The translations under genes and the position numbers were made by a program. From Saccharopolyspora_C sp040643635 (GTDB lineage: Bacteria; Actinomycetota; Actinomycetes; Mycobacteriales; Pseudonocardiaceae), in assembly GCF_040643635.1 (NCBI RefSeq), contig NZ_JBEYUS010000019.1, positions 1 to 64,000 on the forward strand: a DNA stretch of 64,000 nucleotides, written 5' to 3'. The notes below the pieces were generated by a model. The model had not been told where the DNA came from. It did not search any database and was given only the letters and a program-made list of their open reading frames with translations. Below, one piece after another: positions 59,714-64,000 of the stretch. Each line of letters starts with the position of its first letter. Within the stretch, counting starts at the first letter, position 1.

Positions 59714-61180
59714 TCAACGCTTCTTCGGCGGGGCGGTGTGCACCGGCAGGCCGAGGGCGGTCATCGCCGCCTCCATGCCGATCTCGCCGAGCGTCGGGTG
59801 CGCGTGGATCGTCTCGGCGAGCTCGTCGAGCGTCGCCTCCAAGGTGATCGCGAGCGCGCCTTCGGTGATCAGGTCGCTGGCGGACGGGCCGAACACGTGC
59901 ACGCCGAGGACCTCGCCGTACTGCTCCCCCGCCACGATCTTCATGAAGCCCTCGGTGTCGCCGAAGGTCTGGGCGCGGCCCAGCGCGGCGAACGGGAACT
60001 TCGCGGCGACCACCTGGTGACCGGCCTCGGTGGCCTGCTTCTCGGTGAGCCCGACGCTGGCGATCTCCGGGTGGGTGAACGTCGCCGCCGGGATGACGTT
60101 GTAGTCGATCGAGGCGTGGTGACCCGCGATGGTCTCGGCGGCCACGACGCCCTGGTGCGAGGCGACGTGCGCGAGCAGCGCCTTGCCGGTGACGTCGCCG
60201 ATCGCGTAGACGTGCTCGACGTTGGTGCGCAGCTTGTCGTCGACCTGCACGAATCCGCGGCCGTCGACCTCGACGCCTGCGGCGGCCAGGTCCAGGGCGG
60301 CGGTGTTGGGCTTGCGGCCCACGCCGACCAGCACCACGTCCGCGTCGACCTCGGAGACCTTCGCGCCGTCCACCGAGACCTTGAGGGCGGCGTCCTTCCC
60401 GCCCTCCTCGACCTTGGAGACGGTGGCGCCGGTGAGCACCTGCACGCCGCGCTTGGAGAAGGAGCGGCCGAGCGCCTTGCCGATCTCGGCGTCCTCGGCG
60501 GGCACCAGCGTCGGCTGCATCTCGATGATGGTGACCTCGCTGCCGAGGGCGTTGAACAGGCTCGCCCACTCGGCGCCGACCGCGCTGCCGCCGATGACGG
60601 CGAGCTTGCCGGGCACCTCGGTGAGGCCGAACGCGCCGTCGGAGGTGATCACGCCGGGCAGTTCCGCGCCGGGCAGCGGCAGCTGGACCGGGACCGAACC
60701 GGTCGCGACGATGATGTCGCGCGCGCTGATCCGGTCGACGGGCTCGTCGCCCGCGGGCTCGGCGGCGTACCGCGGGCCGTTCGCGCCGAGCACCGACTCG
60801 CCGACCGCGTACACGTCGACGGTGGTGGGGCCGGTGAACTTGGCGTGGCCGTTGACGACGGTGACGCCGTTCGCCTTGAGCAGGCCGGCGACGCCGTCGG
60901 TGAGGCCCTTCACCACGCCGTCCTTGCGGCGGGTGATGGCGTCGTAGTCCAGGCCCACGTTCTCCGCGCGGATGCCGAAGTCGGCGGCGTGCAGCACCGT
61001 CTCGTAGACCTCGGCGGAACGCAGCATCGCCTTGGTCGGGATGCAGCCCCAGTTCAGGCAGACGCCACCGGGCCGTTCCTTCTCGACCACGGCCACGTTC
61101 AGACCGCGCTGCGCGGCCCGGATCGCGGCGACGTAACCGCCGGGGCCGCCGCCCACTACGAGGAGGTCGTATTCCTGCAC
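59714..61180 (-). CDS. lpdA: Dihydrolipoyl dehydrogenase (E3)
   Basis: A 488-aa flavoprotein disulfide reductase. The FAD motif is LLVVGGGPGGYVAAIRAA, the redox disulfide GGVCLNWGCIPTK, the NAD motif VIGGSAVGAEWASLF and the C-terminal base HAHPTLGE. It reoxidises lipoamide of the E2 protein. GTG 61180 has AAGGAG nine bases upstream; a 16-codon extension to 61228 is possible. As first gene of the PDH operon it likely defines the promoter region 61181-61476, where an ATCTCAC inverted repeat sits. Confidence 0.92.
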   Translation of the reverse strand: MQEYDLLVVGGGPGGYVAAIRAAQRGLNVAVVEKERPGGVCLNWGCIPTKAMLRSAEVYETVLHAADFGIRAENVGLDYDAITRRKDGVVKGLTDGVAGLLKANGVTVVNGHAKFTGPTTVDVYAVGESVLGANGPRYAAEPAGDEPVDRISARDIIVATGSVPVQLPLPGAELPGVITSDGAFGLTEVPGKLAVIGGSAVGAEWASLFNALGSEVTIIEMQPTLVPAEDAEIGKALGRSFSKRGVQVLTGATVSKVEEGGKDAALKVSVDGAKVSEVDADVVLVGVGRKPNTAALDLAAAGVEVDGRGFVQVDDKLRTNVEHVYAIGDVTGKALLAHVASHQGVVAAETIAGHHASIDYNVIPAATFTHPEIASVGLTEKQATEAGHQVVAAKFPFAALGRAQTFGDTEGFMKIVAGEQYGEVLGVHVFGPSASDLITEGALAITLEATLDELAETIHAHPTLGEIGMEAAMTALGLPVHTAPPKKR

Positions 61181-61266
61181 TTCGATGTGCTCCTTCGAGC
61201 CGGACCAGCCCTGACGACACCGCGCCATCGGGCGGGTTCGCAGCCGGGTGAATATCGGGTGATTCT

Positions 61267-61277
61267 CACTCTGAGTG
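61267..61277. promoter_or_regulatory. Short inverted repeat in the pdh promoter region
   Basis: CACTC-T-GAGTG is a perfect 5-bp inverted repeat 87 bp before the lpdA start. It could be an operator, but it is short. Confidence 0.35.
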
Positions 61278-61383
61278 TCGTGAGCGCTGCCACTTCCGCG
61301 CTATGCGCGACCGCCCAGACTTCAACGACGGTCGCTGTGCACTTCGCACAATCCGAGCCTCGGCCAACACCTCTGGTGATCGA

Positions 61384-61402
61384 ATCTCACGGTCGGTGAG
61401 AT
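61384..61402. promoter_or_regulatory. Inverted repeat between the PucR gene and the pdh operon
   Basis: ATCTCAC-GGTCG-GTGAGAT has perfect 7-bp arms. It lies in the 296-bp gap after the PucR stop and before lpdA (same strand). It may be an operator for the adjacent PucR or GntR protein, or a weak terminator. I see no gene in the gap. Confidence 0.5.
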
Positions 61403-61476
61403 CCTAGCGCGCGACGACCTGGAAAACCCGCGCCCCTCGCGGATAGCGGAAAAACGCGAAAAATTCGTTCCGCGGG

Positions 61477-62724
61477 TCAGTCGCGCAGTCCGTCGCGCAG
61501 GTGTAGTGCCGACAGCGCCAGCGACAGCGACACGTACGCGGCGCGCCCCTGCAACGACCGCCCGATCAGGGTGCTGATCCGGTGCAGCCGGTTGAGCACC
61601 GTGTTGCGGTGGCAGTGCAGCCGCAGCGCCGCGTTCGCGGTCGAGCAGTTCTCCTCCAGCCACGCGGTCAGCGTCTCCAGCAACATGTCCCGCTCCTTCA
61701 CCGGCAGCTCCAGCAACGGGCCCAGCTGCGAGTCCAGCAGGCGTCGTGCCAGTTCAGGGGACTGCACGAGCAGCGCTTCCGGGTAGTGCCGGTCCAGCGA
61801 CACCAGCTGCGCCGCCCCGTGCGGGACGGTGCCCATCGCGGTCACCGCGAGCTGGTGGGCCAGCCCCACCTCGGCGAGCCCGCGCACCTCCGGCGAGGCC
61901 GCGACCCGGCCGCGCGCCAGCGGCCGCAGCACGTCCAACGCGCCCGCCGGGTCCCGCTGCTCCAGCGCCACCAGCCCCACCAGCGTGTCCGCGCGCACTT
62001 GCCACACCGATCGGATGTGCACCCCGCCCAACGCGTCGTGCTGGCCGCTGAGCGCGAAGCTGCCGTCGCCGCGCATCTCGGCGACCACCACCAGGTAGCG
62101 GCCGCCGGTCGGCAGGTCCAGCTCCTTCGCGGTCCGCTGCGCGAACGCGGCGTCCCGGGCCCGACCGCTGAGCAGGTCCTCCACCAGCGCGTGCCTGCGC
62201 TGGTCGTCGCGCCGCAGCCGCTCCAGCTCGGTGTTGCGGTACGAGGTGGACAGCGTGGAGGACAGTCCGTCGATCACCGTCCACATCGACGTCGCCGCCC
62301 CCAGCACCACGTCCGGGTCGGCACGATCGGCGTGCGCCTGCTCGACGATCGCCTCCCACACGATGCGGCCGCCGAGCCGGAAGGTGCGCAGCATGACCTC
62401 CAGCGGCACGCCCTGCTCGGCGCGGCGGCGGCCGATCTCCGCGGCCACGTCGTCGCCGTCCGGGTCGCCCGCCGCGCCGCTGAGGATCTCCAGGACCCGT
62501 TGCAGGTAGCGGCGGCAGCCGTCGTAGAGGTCCTCGCGGGGCACCGGGCGGTAGTCGGTCCACTCCGGATTGTCGGTGAAGATCGCGCCCATCAACCGGC
62601 CGGCGAGCGCCTCGGCGTCCCCGAGCCGGGCCGCCGCCAGCGAATGCGTGATCGCGTGCCCCGGATCGGGCACCGGACGAGCGGGATCGGCGGCCACGTC
62701 CTGCGACGATACCCGCCGGACCAC
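61477..62724 (-). CDS. PucR/CdaR-family transcriptional regulator
   Basis: A 415-aa regulator. The C-terminal PucR HTH reads ENCSTANAALRLHCHRNTVL then NRLHRISTLIGRSL. The N-terminal helical domain (about 25-170) has RVLEILSGAAGD and MLRTFRLGGRIVWEAIVE, and a GGDEF-like/CdaR middle region has GRYLVVVAEMRGDG. These proteins often sense small metabolites and control nearby catabolic operons. It lies directly upstream of the pdh operon on the same strand, so it may regulate it. The GTG start at 62724 is uncertain; other GTG codons follow closely. Confidence 0.87.
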   Translation of the reverse strand: MVRRVSSQDVAADPARPVPDPGHAITHSLAAARLGDAEALAGRLMGAIFTDNPEWTDYRPVPREDLYDGCRRYLQRVLEILSGAAGDPDGDDVAAEIGRRRAEQGVPLEVMLRTFRLGGRIVWEAIVEQAHADRADPDVVLGAATSMWTVIDGLSSTLSTSYRNTELERLRRDDQRRHALVEDLLSGRARDAAFAQRTAKELDLPTGGRYLVVVAEMRGDGSFALSGQHDALGGVHIRSVWQVRADTLVGLVALEQRDPAGALDVLRPLARGRVAASPEVRGLAEVGLAHQLAVTAMGTVPHGAAQLVSLDRHYPEALLVQSPELARRLLDSQLGPLLELPVKERDMLLETLTAWLEENCSTANAALRLHCHRNTVLNRLHRISTLIGRSLQGRAAYVSLSLALSALHLRDGLRD

Positions 62725-62852
62725 GAGCAGCGATCCGGTCGTACCGCCCGCCTGGTATCAAGTTCGCAGCAGCAACGCCGCGCGCGACCGGCGGCGCACC
62801 CCCAGCACGATCGAGCAGGGACGATCGAAATCAGGCGACGATCGAGAGAGCG

Positions 62853-63530
62853 ATGCCCGGAGCAGGACTGCCCCACCGACGACCCCGCGCCCAGCTCTCC
62901 GACGAGGTGGCCTCCCGGATCCGCGACCGGATAGTGACCGGCAGGCTGCGCAAGGGCGAACACCTGCACCTGGAGCGGCTCGCCGAGGAGATCGGCGTCA
63001 GCGTCACCCCCGTGCGCGAGGCGCTGCTGGCGTTGCGCGGCGAGGGCTTCGTCGAGCTGGAGCCGCGTCGCGGGTTCACCGTGCTCCCGCTGAACCGCAA
63101 GGACATCGAGGACACCAGCCGCGTGCAGGCCGCCATCGCGGGCGAGCTGGCGGCGCGCACCGCGGCGCTGATCAGCGTCGGCCAGCTCGCCGGCCTGGAG
63201 GAGGTGCAGGCCGAGCTGGAGCACGCCGGCCGGTTCGGCATCGGCGACGCCGCGGAGCTGGACCTGCGGTTCCACCACGCCATCTACGACATCGCCGATT
63301 CGGCGAAGCTCGCCTGGTTCGTGCAGCTGACGTCCCGCTACGTGCCGCGAAGACTCCTGGCGAGCACCTCGGAGCACGCGGAGACCACCGGCTCCGAGCA
63401 CCGGGCGATCCTGCGCGCGCTGCACAACCGCGATCCGGAGGCGGCGCGGCTGGCGATGCACGACCACCTGGCGCACCACGGGCAGACCCTGGTCCGGCAG
63501 TTGGACCAGCAGGGTTTCTGGGACCAGTGA
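62853..63530 (+). CDS. GntR-family transcriptional regulator, FadR/FCD subfamily
   Basis: A 225-aa regulator. The winged helix contains LSDEVASRIRDRIVTGRLRK, LERLAEEIGVSVTPVREALL and EPRRGFTVLPL. The FCD domain follows with LDLRFHHAIYDIADS and SEHRAILRALHNRD, whose Asp/His residues usually bind a metal and a carboxylate ligand. Target genes are unknown; it is divergent from the PucR gene. ATG 62853 has GAGAGCG upstream, a modest site. Confidence 0.87.
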   Translation: MPGAGLPHRRPRAQLSDEVASRIRDRIVTGRLRKGEHLHLERLAEEIGVSVTPVREALLALRGEGFVELEPRRGFTVLPLNRKDIEDTSRVQAAIAGELAARTAALISVGQLAGLEEVQAELEHAGRFGIGDAAELDLRFHHAIYDIADSAKLAWFVQLTSRYVPRRLLASTSEHAETTGSEHRAILRALHNRDPEAARLAMHDHLAHHGQTLVRQLDQQGFWDQ

Positions 63531-63831
63531 CCGTCCCACCCGGGACCAACGGGAACGGCTCGGCGTCCCTCCGCGACCGCCGCCGCAGCACGGTCCCCCA
63601 CGTGGGCGAGACGCACGCCACCAGGGAATATTTCGGCCACGTAACGTATTGTGGGAGTGCGGCGACAAGCTCTGTGGCAGTCGAGTTCGCGGCGACCTCA
63701 CCCATCGAATCGGGACCACCCCAGCAGGTCTCGACCCGGTGGCGGACGCTCCGGCGAACCGCGCGTCTCCCCGGACTCGGCGCCGACACCAGCAGCAGAT
63801 CCACTCCTCCCAGAAAAGCGGGGCGCGAACC
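63531..63831 (+). other. Gap without a supported gene
   Basis: No convincing gene lies in these 301 bp. The short ACGTAACGT palindrome at 63640-63648, in an AT-richer patch (GAATATTTCGG, GTATTGTG), may be a promoter or operator for the small gene that follows. Confidence 0.4.
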
Positions 63832-63969
63832 ATGCAGATCAGCAGCCGCACCATCGTGTCGGTTGTCGGAACGGTGATGATGGTCCTGGCGACCGTCGGT
63901 CTCGCCGCGTGGTCGCAACCGCATCCCGCCGTGCAGCAGAACAACGCGGTGATCAGCGTCGCGCAGTGA
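63832..63969 (+). CDS. Small single-span membrane or secreted peptide (45 aa)
   Basis: A 45-aa product with basic start MQISSRTIV, a hydrophobic core SVVGTVMMVLATVGLAAW, and a short polar tail ending NNAVISVAQ. It looks like a signal peptide plus a tiny mature part or a one-helix membrane protein. The ribosome site is weak (GGGG with long spacing) and codon bias is modest, so it could be spurious. No family is recognised. Confidence 0.4.
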   Translation: MQISSRTIVSVVGTVMMVLATVGLAAWSQPHPAVQQNNAVISVAQ

Positions 63970-64000
63970 CCGGGCGCGCCCGCCCGCTCTCCGGATCCGG

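Overview
The window reads as chromosomal DNA of a high-GC actinomycete. Codon use is strongly G/C-biased at third positions, there are many GTG/TTG starts, and several genes look leaderless. Markers include a mycothiol-dependent formaldehyde dehydrogenase, an XRE/DUF397 pair, actinobacterial Methyltransf_19 and TIGR00027 methyltransferases, NmtR, a DtxR-type iron box, MutAB/MeaB and DUF5709/DUF5996/DUF3516 proteins. A Pseudonocardiales host (Saccharopolyspora-like) is my best guess; that is inference. I see no tRNA, rRNA, CRISPR array, transposase or phage gene.

Layout. 1-9052: start of a mycothiol dehydrogenase gene, a methyltransferase, a divergent MFS transporter/amidase pair, an SDR, then a glutarate/glutaryl-CoA operon (family III CoA-transferase plus glutaryl-CoA dehydrogenase) facing its likely GntR repressor, with a 12-bp palindromic operator on the promoter. 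9356-15541: 3-hydroxyacyl-CoA dehydrogenase; a tightly coupled cassette HTH / ImmA-IrrE-like HExxH protease / MAB_1171c-type membrane protein / atypical P450; then a rifampicin monooxygenase (rox) preceded by a rifamycin-associated-element-like hairpin. 15965-19253: a translationally coupled vWA - PP2C phosphatase - kinase triad (TerY-P-like), the kinase carrying an OB-fold-like domain, behind an AT-rich leader. 19295-28847: alpha/beta hydrolase, DUF5709 protein, NmtR and its P-type ATPase partner, a membrane protein, a methyltransferase, a universal stress protein, a DUF3516 helicase and a 63-aa protein.

29063-34368: methylmalonyl-CoA mutase subunits and the MeaB GTPase. 34843-47324: YtrA-type GntR, cyclase-family hydrolase, APH-like kinase, DUF305 lipoprotein facing an LVIVD secreted protein, a degenerate PAS-GGDEF-EAL protein, aldo/keto reductase, M50-like and M20 peptidases, EI24/CysZ-like and YihY membrane proteins. 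47432-50750: an iron-box-controlled Tat lipoprotein for siderophore uptake, then an SCP2 - VOC - CMD operon facing a TetR regulator with two spaced operators. 50775-55950: DUF5996, a small Cys protein facing an XRE/DUF397 pair, F420-type DUF385 protein, ArsR facing a muconolactone-isomerase-like protein, and a 38-aa peptide gene 6 nt before an extended PIMT-like methyltransferase, a candidate imiditide-type RiPP locus. 56129-61180: a four-gene operon for a heterotetrameric pyruvate dehydrogenase complex (E3, E1alpha, E1beta, E2), followed by PucR and GntR regulators.

Across these regions, four intergenic copies (near 1.3, 9.1, 33.2 and 43.9 kb) of a roughly 160-bp hairpin element recur. The 17-bp stem changes sequence between copies while staying paired, and one copy sits inside the mutB-meaB interval. 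Strong hairpins also lie between most convergent gene pairs.
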